NCBI RefSeq assembly: GCF_016906535.1 | Contig: NC_057385.1 | Coordinates: 2,418,001 to 2,482,000, forward strand | Source of the DNA: Rhizoctonia solani | Taxonomy: Eukaryota > Basidiomycota > Agaricomycetes > Cantharellales > Ceratobasidiaceae | Length of the DNA stretch: 64,000 bases | Direction of reading: 5' to 3' | Shown: positions 46,098 to 57,753 of the stretch, in pieces | Layout of the letters: each line of letters opens with the position of its first letter | Numbering within the stretch: position 1 is the first letter of the stretch | Program-made: the position numbers and the translations under genes | Notes under the pieces: generated by a model | Database searches by the model: none | The model's input: the letters and a program-made list of their open reading frames with translations, nothing else | Told to the model about the DNA's origin: nothing

Positions 46098-46753
46098 ATG
46101 GACTTTGACGGGACAAAGCGAAAGCAAACAATATATGTCGGAGGCCTACACGAAGACTCCAATGAAGCAGAACTGATGGAGATATTCTCGGCTTTCGGTG
46201 AGCCTGTTCGCGTATCAGTCACTTAAACATGCTCGCTGGCAGATTCGAGCCAACTGACTGCTCGTTAACTTTAGGTGATATACTTGACATACAAATTCCG
46301 CCAGCTCCAACCATACATAGAGATCAGCCTCGTAGGTTCGAAAAGGAAGTTGGTGACTATAACTTATTGTTTTTCTGATAGCCACGGGCCACCGTGGGTT
46401 TGCGTTTGTGACGTTCTCCTCACCTGCGGATGCGCAAGACGCGATAGACAACATGGACCTCAAGTGAGCGACACGTTTTTGTTCCGAATCTAACTAATTG
46501 CACGCCCAAAAGCGTTGTCCACGGCAAAGTGGTTAAAGTTAATCTTGCTAAAGCCATGAAGGTAGAGGCGAACCCGAATCGTGCCGGTGAGTCTATAGGC
46601 TACAACATAACTCACTATCCTTTTGAAACTAATTTACAAAACAAAATAGTGTGGGAGTCCGAGGAATGGCTCAAGGAACATGCAAAACCACTGGACGAAA
46701 GCAGCGGACAAGGCGTACGCGCTTCCACACGGGAGGACGCAATGGAAGAATAA
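46098..46753 (+). CDS. RRM protein resembling the N-terminal half of PPIE/CYP33
   Basis: Four introns leave about 150 residues. RNP2 is TIYVGGL (residues 11-17) and RNP1 is HRGFAFVTF. After the RRM come VHGKVVKVNLAKAM and a short VWESEEWLKEHAKPLDE tail, which resembles the linker of human PPIE just before its cyclophilin domain. The stop TAA at 46751-46753 is followed by a run of A, and no cyclophilin sequence is seen downstream before the TAF13 gene. So the isomerase domain is absent here. Likely role: spliceosome or mRNA binding, by family. The end of the gene converges on TAF13 with an 80-bp gap. Frame clean. Confidence 0.85.
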
Positions 46754-46833
46754 AAAAAAAACATGCCAGGTCCAAGCCTACCAAATCTATGGGTCTCCAA
46801 GGAGATAGAACTACTGGTGTGCTACGAAGGACC

Positions 46834-47646
46834 TTACGGAGCTGCTCGATCGTCTTTTTCACTGAATTGAGCACGAGCGCGCTTGATATCTTCCTGCATA
46901 AATAATAGCTCTTCCATACGAGCCAATTTTTTTACGTCTGCCGGATGCGAGAGAGCTTCCCTTAAACCGTCGATTTGAATGTTGGTCCTCTTTGTCTTTT
47001 TCATCGCCGTGGTGCACTGGACAGTACGTATACAAGCTCGCATCAGGATTGAAAACGGTGGAACGACTCAGGTTGCTTACCACATCAATCATATAATCCA
47101 TGAGAATCTCCTCCATAACGGTCACAGTATCTGGTGCAGGATTAGAGTGGTCCCCAAACGCGTACATCATCGGTCGGACTACAGTCCATCAGTAGGACAT
47201 TGGACTTGAAACAGAACAATACACTTACGATCTTTCGTAAACGACCCTTTGAGAGCAGGTGCCTTCTTGGGTTGTTGTTTTCCAGCGCCCACGGTAGAGA
47301 CAAAACTGGCAGCGGGAGCAGCTGGTCGCGGAGCAGATGATGCCGTATAGGAAGTTGTTGTTGCCGGACGCGTAGTGGATGTGGCCGCAGTGCTGGTAGT
47401 AGTGGATGGTCTGGGAGTCAAAGGGGGGCCCGGAGTTGTTGTAAATTGAATAGGTCCGCGAGTTGGGTACTGTGCGGCTGTATAGTATTGAGGAGTGGTG
47501 GTGGGAGCACCTGTCGGTGTCGGAACAGTCATAGTTGGAAGGGTCGCTGAAGTCGCAGTCGTAGTTGGAGCTGTAGTTTGGGCATTGGTGGTAGTAGGAC
47601 GAGCCTGGGTCGGCAAATTCGAAGCTGCTACAGGTGTTTGTGACAT
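46834..47646 (-). CDS. TAF13: TFIID subunit TAF13 with long Thr-rich N-terminus
   Basis: TAF13 pairs with TAF11 through histone folds in TFIID. The start is ATG at 47646-47644. Residues 1-135 are Thr/Ala/Pro-rich and probably disordered (TTTATSATLPTMTVPTPTG). The histone fold follows: PMMYAFGDHSNPAPDTVTVM, ILMDYMIDV, then across an intron CTTAMKKTKRTNIQIDGLRE, ALSHPADVKKLARMEELL. The end is ARAQFSEKDDRAAP with the stop at 46834-46836. Yeast Taf13 is 167 residues, so the N-terminal extension makes this one unusually long (about 225). GTCACGTG lies about 50 bp upstream of the start. Confidence 0.93.
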
Positions 47647-47692
47647 ACTTGGATCAAGCAGAAGTGATGGACAAGCCTGAGTGGCTAGGAGT

Positions 47693-47698
47693 CACGTG
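47693..47698. promoter_or_regulatory. CACGTG box upstream of TAF13
   Basis: In AGTCACGTGT, 47 bp upstream of the ATG at 47646. Confidence 0.4.
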
Positions 47699-47910
47699 TA
47701 GTCGCATAGACCACACATATGATCATGGTCACACACTCTCTAAGAGCAAAAAGTGAGTGGAGGGTTGTCCATAACTCAATCAATACAGTATGTAAGCTGT
47801 ATAAGTTTACACACAACTGGATATCTACATCGATTAATCCAACAGCAATCATCTAGCCGTACTTTCAGAATAAATGCACCATTGACTTATATCTTCATTA
47901 TTCTCCACTT

Positions 47911-50900
47911 TCAAACTCGCTCATCGACCACCCCGCCAACCCGGCCTGTACCTTCACCATCTGGTCTCTTTCCACTACCGCCAAATCCGAACCGCCCGCC
48001 CCACGCCTTGTTTGTCTTTTTCCTATCACCACCCCCGAATTCGGCATTCCATTTTCGCAGGTCAGCTAGTGTGCCGAGTGCTTCTGACGCAGACGGTGTG
48101 ATATCTTTGAGGGCACGCGTAAAGTGCTCGTTTGTAAGCCTCCGCACGACTGTTGGTTCGACTGTTGGCTGAGTGGGTGTGGTAGTGGCTACTGTTTCAG
48201 TAGTTGAACCGGCATTATCCTCCGCGGGCTGCGTCGATTCAACTACGGCCGGTTTGGTTGTAGCCTGTGTCCCGGGAACAGGGGCATCAGAGCTTGTTGC
48301 ATCGGGAGCAATATTGATCGCATCTGGCTTCGGTAGATCTGCCAACTTCTCGTTGTCCTTGTCTCCGCTTTTATTAGCAGCACTGCCAGTCCTCCATGGC
48401 AGTGATATATTCTCCTTGACAGCATCCAGAGCGGCGGAAACTACCAAGTCTATAACACAGGCTCAGTACCTTCAGAATAAATTGGCCCAAAACGCATATA
48501 CGTACTCTTCAAATCGCTCCCACTAAATCCATCGGTCTGCTTTGCAAGTGTTGGTATGTCGACATCTTCAGTTACGTCTTCTCCTTTTAGCATAATTCTC
48601 AAGATCGCCTCTCGCTCTTCCAACCCTGGGAGATCTATCAAGAGTCGTCTGGGTAATCGTCTGAGAACCGCATCGTCTAGGTCAAACGGTCGGTTCGTAG
48701 CTCCAATCACGACCACATTTGAAGAAGCAGAAGACCTCAAACCGTCCATTTCCTGCATGAACTCGGTAACGAGCCCTCGGTGAGCAGATGCTGCACCACC
48801 TATATCTCGGGACGAACGAGCGCCGAGAAGTGCATCGATTTCGTCTAAAAAGACTATGCAAGGCGAGAGACGCCGAGCTAGAGAAAAGACACTGCGAACA
48901 AGTTTTTCTCCTTCGCCGACATACTAGCTCAAGCCTTAGTATCTCTGTTAGTTTAGTGAGTAGAGTTCAGGGCCTACCATGTCCATCACATCCGACGGTT
49001 TGACAACCATCATCCTTGCTCCGCTTTCCTTTGCTAAAGCCCTGGCGAGCAACGTTTTGCCCGTGCCAGGTGGACCAAATAACAGTGCACCATTCATAGC
49101 GTGTTGTGCAAGTATACCGGAGCGGAATGCCGCTGGATAGAGCAATGGGAGCGAAACAATCGTGCGCACGCTATCGATTGTTGCGTCGGGCAAGTGAACT
49201 TGAGCGAATGTCGTTTGGAGCTCAGCTGTGTGGCAAGAGTCGGTAAAATAGGCTAGGTTCTAGAAAAGCATGTAAACACCCACCTGGATTCACAATGCAT
49301 CCCAACAGCCTGTCTTCGTGCGGTTCCAGCTCGGGATCATTTTTGACTTGTTCGACAAGGTCGTCCTCCGCTCCAGACTCAGCAGGCTTTCCATCCACAC
49401 CGATGGTAGGTACGGGAGGAGCAAGCACAGCATCTATCCAAGGGACAGGCTCCCGGGGAGAGCCTATACCCGACCACTTGGGGGTTGAAGTTGGAGTTGT
49501 ACTGGATGCGCTCGAAGAGCCAGTGGGACTTGGGTTGATAGTTGGTGTTGTAGTTGAATCGGATGCGGGGGTGGTCGTAGTCCCGGATGATTCGGCTTTT
49601 TTCTCTCCATACCCCAGTGACAGCCGCAACGTATCCCATGCAGTTCGCACCGACTCCCAACTTACGGGAGTTGCGAGGGGTATCCCACCTGCTCCGTTTG
49701 TCCCACTGGCGCCCATTTCCTCTGCTGCCGCCGCTTCGTGAATCGGAGCTGTTTCATCTAAAACGACGGGTTCGACCGGAGGTGTATTTGTGAGGATAGA
49801 ACATGCCAACGCTCGGTCTGCCAGCCGTCTTGCAGAGGACCAGTCCAAGACCTTTCGAGACCAATCATCTACCATTTTATCAGTCGGAATGGCATCGGGC
49901 TTCTCCTTATCCTTTTCTGTTTCGTCCATCTCTTTCTTCGACTTGGATGGCCGGGCCAACATCCCTGTACTTCCAACGAGCTTGGCACCCACGGCTCCCA
50001 TTGCCATTCGTACCACCAGCGTATTCACTTCCAATCTTCGCGCCCTCCTTACATTCCTTTCTCGTGCTTCGTCCCTTGTAGCAGGCACTACTCCACACGC
50101 CCTAAAATAGCCACTCTTGTTCCCCGTCCCGACGCTCACTCCACCGCTATTCGTTCCTTCGTTGGCCTGTTCTCTGGCCGAGCTCGGGTGAGCCCCGAAT
50201 AAACTTGTGAAGCCATTCGCGGACATAAATCCTGTCGGCCCAGCTGCCGGACTTCGCTGGGAGGCAAAGGAAGGTAGATTGTCCAATACGGAGCCAGTTC
50301 TAGACCACCTTTTCAGTCGCTCTCGGAGTCGAAGCTCTCGTTCGTCCTGGTTGGCACCGGATTCTCGGCTTGCGACCGGGGTCGGCACAATTCGTGGTCG
50401 TTGGCCCATGAGGATGTTCATGATTCCTGAAGCGGGACTGGGTGGTCCAGGCGAAGGCGAGCTGGAAAGTGAAGGCACGGATGATGGAGATACTCCCAGA
50501 ACCAAGGTCGTAGGATGAGGCAGAGGGTTAGACGGTCTGAGAAGATGGCCTTGCCGACGGGAGCGGATAGCAGACAAGAGAGCCGGGTACCATGTGTGTG
50601 CACTTGGTGCTAAAAGAGAGAAGTCTCGAAGGTAGATTATCCTTGGTCGGGGTTGTGTGCTTGAAGGACTGGAAGAGGGAACAGGTGCATTGATAATCGA
50701 CTCGAAGAAGTTTTTAAGTTCCGATTGGCCCATAGGAGTATCTCTTCCTGATCCAGATGAAGACGAACCAGGGACCAGTGGGTTACCTCGCATACGAAGT
50801 GCTCGGGCAGGGATAGCGACGGCTGAAACATTGCCAAAAGTGACTCGTTGGATACTGGAGTCTGGCTCATCGTCGTCATCCAGATCGTCGTCGTCCGTGT

Positions 50901-51709
50901 CAGGGTCCTCAGAGATTGGCCGGGAAGCAGGAGATCCGGTGGAGGGGAAATGAAGAGGGTTGTGGGGGAACTTGAGAATCGAGGCGGCTGAATAAATTTC
51001 AATAAAATGAGAATTATAAAGTGGTGCATGAAACACACCTTTGCCAAAGCTACCGTGCTCACCAGCTGCAAGCTGGGCCGCATCCACGACTATAACATCT
51101 CCGTTCACACGACTAGCCAGTTCCTTGACTGTATCATCGATGACATACTACGCGCGAGTTAGTTCCAGTCAGAGGAAAATTTAAGCAACTCACATCGCCC
51201 CCCTCAATTGGGCAATAGAGAGCCAGTGTCGGTTCAACCAATGGGAGCCCATTGGTTGAATAGGCTGCGCGATACTGTGTCTGAGGCTGAAGAGTGACCA
51301 GGAGTTGTGCCAGTGCATCTTGGAGCATATCCTCTGGAGGCAGGGTCCGGGCGTCGCCTTCGCCTAGAGTCTTCCCTGCCCATATGGACTCGGGGTTTAC
51401 AGACGCCTTGGTGGTAGGCGGAGGCGGCGGTGGCGGGGGCTTGTTTGGACTGCCTGGGGGTCGCCCGACACGTCTCCGAGGCTTCTCTTGGTCTTGGTCA
51501 GTCTCTGTCTCGCTCGGTTTGGGGCTGACAAGCGGCCCTTGACTGTCCTCAACCGGCGCATATGCATAGGCCGGAATGCGACGGGGAAAATCCGGCGGTA
51601 ACTTCCTAGGGTGAGATAGAGTCGCGGAAGATGTGAAAGCCGACGTCGAACGACTCTGGCGAGACGTGGAAGGTCGGCCAATGGCGAGTCGGACGCGGAT
51701 GGCGCGCAT
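47911..51709 (-). CDS. Large AAA+ ATPase, Msp1/katanin-like (meiotic) clade, probably mitochondrial
   Basis: Start ATG at 51709 (MRAIRVRLAIGRPSTSRQSR), an Arg/Ser-rich, acid-free leader that looks like a mitochondrial targeting sequence. A long N-terminal region follows: a Pro run near 51420-51440, then a 628-codon exon (49222-51108) with YVIDDTVKELASRVNGDVIV at its upstream edge. The ATPase core is near the C-terminus: Walker A LLFGPPGTGKTLLARALA (49070-49020), Walker B CIVFLDEIDALLGARSSRD, VVVIGATNRPFDLDDAVLRR, then RRLPRRLLIDLP, as in Msp1-type enzymes that extract membrane proteins. The end is RVGGVVDERV. About 1,150 residues, several times the size of Msp1 (about 360). A middle part is Ser/Thr-rich. 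The substrate is unknown. Frame clean over the long exon. Confidence 0.88.
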
Positions 51710-51846
51710 CGGGTAGATTCTCGAGAGAGTAGATCACGTAAGCGAATATGGCTTAAGCGCTCTGATATCATGGTCACGTGCTCTGCAGCGTGTGACAGCA
51801 AGTGCTGACATTCGGCAGCCGCAGAGCAGAGGCATCGCGCTACGAC
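51710..51846. promoter_or_regulatory. Short divergent promoter, AAA ATPase / PIS1
   Basis: 137 bp between start codons with GGTCACGTGC at 51772-51781. Confidence 0.6.
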
Positions 51847-52920
51847 ATGAGCACTCTTTCCCCCAACTCTGGTGTTGACAAGCCCAGCTTGATCGCCGAC
51901 GCGTGGCTCAGATGTTGTCGACGGCAAATTAGCGCTTGACCTAGCCACTCATACATACGACGAGAATGTATACCTCTTCGTCCCCAATCTCATTGGTTTG
52001 TTCTTTCCTCCAACTTCGCTATTACTGACTCTTGCTCAGGCTATACACGTGTCATTCTCGTTGGCATATCACTCCATTATATGGGAAGTCACCCCAACGC
52101 GTGCACCCTTCTCTACGGTATATCCGCCCTCTTAGATGCCGTTGATGGACAAGCGGCACGGGCGCTCGGCCAGACATCCAGATTCGGTGCTGTGCTAGAC
52201 ATGGTAACAGACCGGTAAGTGGGCACATGCTGTCTGAAATTTATGTTCGGCTGATCCTTGTTTAGATGCGCGACGTCATGCTTGTTGTGCTATCTCTCAT
52301 CACGATACACATCCTACGCCGCGCTCTTCCAGGTTCTCATCTCCCTCGACTTTAGTAGCCACTATATGCACATGTATAGGTAAGTAGATCATAGTCTCAG
52401 GGATACCGCGCTTGCCCTCACACCGCATTGCCCCTTTCAGCTCTCTTGTGACAGGTTCAAAATCGCACAAGGCCGTAACGAGTGATGTCAGCCGCATCCT
52501 CTGGTACTACTATAATGATTCCGTAAGCACATCCTGATACCCACCTTATCGCCCCTGACTTACTTTATCTAGACAACACTCTTCGTATTTTGTGCATGCA
52601 ACGAGCTTTTCTTTGTTGCACTCTATCTCATCTCCTTCGGTCCCTATAAACCTGTCGGTGGACCTTTTACCACCATCGCAGAACTGCTTCTATCATTTCA
52701 ACCGACTGGAGCGCCCATCCCCGCGCTCGACTCGGCCGCCAAGCTCATCGGAAATCTCTCATGGCCGGATGTTTTGGCACTGATCACCTTCCCTATATCA
52801 TTCGCCAAGAATGTGATCAACGTAGTGCAGCTGTGGAAAGCCAGCAAGATGCTTGTCGGCGTAGATCTTGCAGATCGAGCAAAGGAGCGAGAGGCGAGAC
52901 ATGGTGTCAAGCAGGAATGA
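51847..52920 (+). CDS. PIS1: CDP-diacylglycerol--inositol 3-phosphatidyltransferase
   Basis: Makes phosphatidylinositol from CDP-DAG and myo-inositol in the ER. The CDP-alcohol phosphotransferase signature is intact: DAVDGQAARALGQTSRFG followed by AVLDMVTD. Helices such as NLIGYTRVILVGISLHYM and FQVLISLDFSSHYMHMY-SSLV are typical. The stop at 52918-52920 follows ARHGVKQE. The 5' end is odd: from ATG at 51847 the frame must shift to reach ENVYLFVPNLIG. Removing 51872-51911 (40 nt, GTGTTG..CTCAG) does this and gives SDVVDGKLALDLATHTYDENV; a one-base loss near 51902 would do it too. It feeds substrate to the STT4 pathway elsewhere in the window. About 255 residues. Confidence 0.92.
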
Positions 52921-53360
52921 GTCTATTTGGATCGGACATCTTGTAGCACGCTGTATAAACTCTTCTCTTTATGCCCTGAAAAAGTAGCGTTAGCAGGTAT
53001 AGTAACTAGCGAACTTTTACCCTTGTGTTTCTGCCTGTGTCTTTGCTGTATAGGATACATCCAATTTGTTCAGCACAATTAAATAATATTTCCTCTTTGT
53101 GCATTTGAGTTTGGGCTCGCAATAATTATGCGCCCTCAAGTGATGGCTGTGACCCATGGATTCGAAGCACACGAGCCAGAAGGCGCGTGGTGATTAGCGC
53201 CCCGGCGGTTTTTGGACCAATCCAATCCAATTGGGCGAGAGTATTCATCTACTGATATCGCTCGAGGAACGGCGTTGGTGGCCGAATGGTTGGTAACACA
53301 CGCGTCGTGGCGTGATCGACGCGCTAACTACAACCACAACCACAACGTACCCTGCTCCCA
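52921..53360 (+). other. Intergenic PIS1-PNKP
   Basis: Gene-free; CAACCACAACCACAAC repeat-like sequence just before the PNKP start (53330-53345). Confidence 0.4.
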
Positions 53361-55446
53361 ATGTCCAGTCCCAAGTCTCTCAAGAAAGAAACAACTAGTT
53401 TATCTATCACTAGTACAGAGGTTGATACCAAAACAACTACACTAAAAGTAGAATCCGCCACCGTTGCTTCCACATCTCTCAAACGTTCCGCCGAGCAACT
53501 CTCTGAATTCGAAGGGGAGGCGAATGTAAGCGAAGAGAGAGCAACGAAAGTTCAGAAGAGTGCGAAGAGTGAGTACGAGCTCTTAGTTCTAACCCTCGAT
53601 TCAGTTATTTGAATCGCTTGCACTACAGTTCCTGCTATGTTTCTTCCTCGCTCGGCCGTTGCTCAAGCGAGCACGGCGTTCAAGTGGCTGCCTGCACTGG
53701 CGCTCCCAGCTCATCAACCAAGGCAACTTCTCCCTATTATATCCGGGCCTTCAACCAGCACCACAAAGGGTGATATCCCTCAAGTTGGTCCAGCAACATG
53801 TTTGTACGGGATTCATTTAGAACAGAAAGCGACTTCCAAGGTATGCATACCTCTCGATTCAACATCTTACCGTATGTAACACTACGTTGCGCAGGTAGCA
53901 ATGTTCGATCTGGACGATACACTCATCACTCGCAAGAGCGGGAAAAAGTTCTCTGATGACTCGGATGACTGGAAGCTTTGGACTACGAATGTTGGAGAGA
54001 AACTCCGCAACGCAGTCTCGGACGGGTATGCTTTTAGACTCCCTTTCCCCCTTGGTAAACGCATACTTACGAACACCCAGGTTCTCGATCGTTGTAATCA
54101 CTAACCAGGCTGGATTACCCGTCAAAGGCCGCGAAGCTAAATGGAAACAGAAGATTCCACAAATCGCTCAATCCGCAGTGAGTCTGTACCAAATTGACCC
54201 CAAGTTTTACCAACTAAGCGGTTACGATACAAGTTCTCGGACATTCCTTTTCGGATATTTGCGCTAAAGAGAAAGATGGGTTTCGGAAGCCTATGTTGGG
54301 ATGTGGGATGCACTTGTCGAAGAGTTTAAAAAGGAGAACGTTGTGATTGGTGGTTATTGACCTTGTTTCACACCGAATACGTATAATTCATATCTTTAGA
54401 CAAGAATGCTTCGTACTTTGTTGGGGACGCAGCTGGGAGGACCAAGCCTAAAGATCACAGTGCGGTTGATCGAAAGCTAGCACACAACATGGGCATTCAA
54501 TTTTATACCCCTGATGTAAGACGCTTTTCATCACGCGTGAATATAACATTGAGTCCTCTCATTGCAGCAATTCTTCAAGGAGCGGAAAGAAAAGCTACCG
54601 CCGTTGCTTGGGTTTCATCCATCCAAACTCGAGGCCAAAGGTGCGCTTACTACGTCGTTGCTCTTGAGGACAGTGTGGTTGATTTGTCACCAGATCTCAT
54701 GCCATCGCTAATATCGCCTTCTACGACTCCCGAGATAGTTGTCTTTGTTGGCTCCCCAGGCTGCGGTAAATCGAGCGTATTTAAGAAACAGTTCGCCCCT
54801 GTGGGATATGTTCATGTCAACCAGATACACTCAAAGACAAGAAGAGGTGCGCAAAGGAAGCCGAAAGAGTAGTTAGCGAGGGGGAGATGCGTTATTGGTA
54901 AACTGTTTCTATATCCCACTTTCTACTCTACTAACTGGAGCGTACAGACAACACAAATCGCGATAAGGCCACCCGGGCTGAATACATTGGAATCGCTAAA
55001 CGCCTGAAATGCCCAGTACGGTGTGTGTGGTTTGACGTAGCTCCTGAACTTGCGTGGCACAACAATATGTACCGTGCGTTCCATCAACGGGTTCCAGATG
55101 TCGAAAGTTCTACTGTACTTGAAACATCGGCGGCAACAGTAATCGAGGGTGGCGACAAGGAACTTGGGTCAGATAGTGAATCCGAAGGGAAGCCTAAGAA
55201 GGTCGGCCAAAGAAGGTCACGACTACGACCAAAACCAAAGTCACGACTACGACTACAACCAAAGCCACGACCATAGCATCCAGTGCTCCACGGAAACTGG
55301 TCCCGTGGATAGCATACACTACGTTTCGTTCGCATTTCCAGGAACCAGAGTCATCTGAAGGATTTGACAAAATAGACCGGGTTGGGTTCGTTTTCGAAGG
55401 GAGCGAGGAAGAAAGGGAGAGGTGGGACACTTACATGGAACTATAA
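53361..55446 (+). CDS. Bifunctional polynucleotide phosphatase/kinase (several frameshifts)
   Basis: PNKP repairs DNA strand-break ends: removes 3'-phosphate and adds 5'-phosphate. The start ATG at 53361 opens a Ser/Thr/Lys-rich leader; no FHA domain is present, as in other fungi. The phosphatase has VAMFDLDDTLITRKSG (DxDxT), VVITNQAGLPVKG, DIPFRIFALKR and YFVGDAAGR. The kinase has Walker A VVFVGSPGCGKSSVFKK, then NTNRDKATRAEYI and LKCPVRCVWFDV. The tail ends RVGFVFEGSEEERERWDTYM with the stop at 55444-55446. A Thr/Lys-rich insert encoded by repeated ACGACTACGAC-like DNA (55216-55275) sits in the kinase part. One-base corrections are needed near 54274, 54300, 54823 and 55204. About 550 residues if corrected. 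Confidence 0.88.
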
Positions 55447-55767
55447 GGACCTGTTACGTTTTGTAGGATAATTGTAACCTAGGTATACCATAGATTAGTA
55501 CGCTCGGGACCACTGCTCATTAATTAATCAACCCCTCTTCCACGTCTTCAAAGTAGTGAGACTGAATTTTCACCCATCTAATTAATCCATGAATTGACCA
55601 CCGATCTCGGTGAGTGCTAGGCTTGTAGCTATGCATACATTTAGCATTTTTAGATCACATTGTTGCATTTTCAGACTTCTTTCATTACATGTCAAATGAT
55701 AATAAGATGACATACGAAAGGTTCTATATGAACCATGACAGATTTTTCACCAAGCCTTGTAAGTAGT
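55447..55767. other. Convergent 3' flanks
   Basis: AT-rich spacer between PNKP (+) and the spherulin-4 gene (-). Nothing else seen. Confidence 0.4.
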
Positions 55768-56693
55768 TCAAGCTGACGCAGCAGTTTGGACAGCATCGAC
55801 CAACCCAGCCCAATAAGGGGGAAACATGTCGTAAGGATTCGGGAGCACATCGCTCGTAAAATAGACGGCACCTATTTTATCGACGCGGACAATAGCATTT
55901 AACATACAAGTTGGGGGAGTGGTTTCGGTTGTGTGCAATATGACAGCTTGTTTGGAAGCTGGGGTAGAACTACCAATGGTGTATTGACTTGGACTAAAAA
56001 TACTGGCTTTTAGTCAAGCTTTTGATCCCATAACTACGCTAGATTCACCTAAAATTGTTGTAATTGTCCTCACGAGTGACAATCTGGTCACTGAATCCGT
56101 AGTACTCGGCCGGCGTAGCCACCCCTGGGTTAGAGTAATCTAATGCGAGGTACACACATAAGTCACTCGCGCCCTGGCAGTCTTATAGTATTATTGAACC
56201 TACCACGGCACCACTGATCTTGTTCTTGGCGAAACCCGAGTATCCCGAATACAAGATCTGATTTGCGCTGTTCGCTGCAACCTCATCGAAAAAGATTCCG
56301 TTGGGCTTGTAAGAAGCTCCCCATTGCGAATAAGTTGTGATATCAGCTTGGACAGCGGATTGTGCACGAGAGCCGAATCCTGTTGGAACGTAGCCCAAAA
56401 CTTTGACGTTGGGATTTGCGGCCGGGCGAAGTTGGGGAATACATGCTTGGTAGTTGGCATCCGGCTGTGAGTTCACGGCTCCTGGTCCACTTGCAGGGTT
56501 TACGACCACCCAGAAGGGTAGATTGGGGTGGGTAGTGATACTAAGAGGACTAAGTGTAAGTATTTGGAGGCGATATCGTAGTTGATTTGGCATACGCATT
56601 GATGAGGGGTGTCCAACCTGAACAGCTGGTTCCGGGGTAGATATATAGGGGAAATATGATACCAGAGGCAAGAGCTGCACGAGCAAACAACAT
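55768..56693 (-). CDS. Spherulation-specific family 4 (spherulin-4) secreted protein
   Basis: Start ATG at 56693-56691; MLFARAALASGIIFPLYIYP is a likely signal peptide that runs straight into the domain start. Domain marks: GWTPLINA, then across an intron HPNLPFWVVVNPASGPG, YQACIPQLRPAANPNVKVLG, YVPTGFGSR, GIFFDEVAAN, and, after another intron, TLDYSNPGVATPAEYYGFSD. FFDE is the conserved acidic pair. The stop at 55768-55770 follows DAVQTAASA. Spherulin-4 proteins have a TIM-barrel like glycoside hydrolases; related bacterial and fungal enzymes cut alpha-1,4-galactosaminogalactan-type polymers, so a role in self or foreign wall polysaccharide is possible but not shown here. About 260 residues; frame clean. 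Confidence 0.87.
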
Positions 56694-57753
56694 AGTGAAA
56701 ATGGAAGACGAACTAGAAGTTAGACGGATGAAAGTGAGTGATGGAAAACTCAGGATGAAGGTGACCTTTATGTATGCGTATGGTGCTTGCATGTGCGTTA
56801 ACATCCCAAGAGACCCGGCCCTGCAGGGCTTTTGGAATAAAGTAAGTTCGGGTAGAGCTTACCGTTGTGACTGATTAGGCACTTCGGGGGCCTGGCAGAA
56901 ATAAAACAAACCTGAACCAACAGTGGAGCACAACATTGTCAACTAGGCCTGAGAATTGGTGCATCAAGCCACCAATGGGCTCAAATTTTCCGGCTCTATT
57001 GAGGCGTTGGCAAACGTAGTCTGGATACTAAGAGAAGAAGCCTCTGGATGGAATTAACTCGTAACATTTCCATTAATGAAGAGATTCCGTAGGTCACTTG
57101 AGTGATTTCAAGATTAGGTTCACTGGCGTGGTATACAAGTTTGTGTTTCCTTTGGTTCCTATTGTGCCTACGGAGATCGCTTAAACGATGGTAGGGACGT
57201 TGACCAATTTCTGATGTTGCAGTAGCCACGAAATGCTCTTCCAATAACAGATTATCCCTTTGTCAAGTTCGAGTAGAATAATTCAGCAGTTACAACTATA
57301 AAAGGGATTACCCGGATTAACCCCATTTTGAATTAATTGTTGAGCCTGCCAAGCGCCAAACCACTGGATTCTGTGGATGCGTTAAGACTAGAAATTCCGG
57401 TTGTCAAAGAGGCTCAGCCTTGTATATGTACGACAGAGACATGAAATCATTTCTGAAAAATAAACTTATACCAATAAAAAGGTCCGAATAATCTGGACCT
57501 TGTCATTCTTGGGCTTAGCAGGACGGGAGCGCCTTTTGATTCGGAGCGGGACTTGATTGATCCAGCTGGATATTTCAAATTGTGATACCAGTCGCCCCAG
57601 ACTCGACTTCAACCAGACACCAAGTATGGCATTTCTCTACTTTATTCTAACGGACTCATCCCGTCAGACTTATTAATCACGAATAAAATATCTTCTCGAT
57701 AGGTCTGTTAACTGAGCCAGTCATACAATCAAGCAGTCCATTTCACGAAGATA
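56694..57753. other. 1-kb divergent gap, no gene seen
   Basis: Promoters of spherulin-4 (-) and twinfilin (+). Short open frames have no recognisable content. CT-rich before the twinfilin start. Confidence 0.4.

Noticed and set aside
49295..49741. Gly/Val-rich plus-strand frame over the AAA gene
   Set aside because: Complement of the Ser/Thr/Pro-rich exon; no start context or family.
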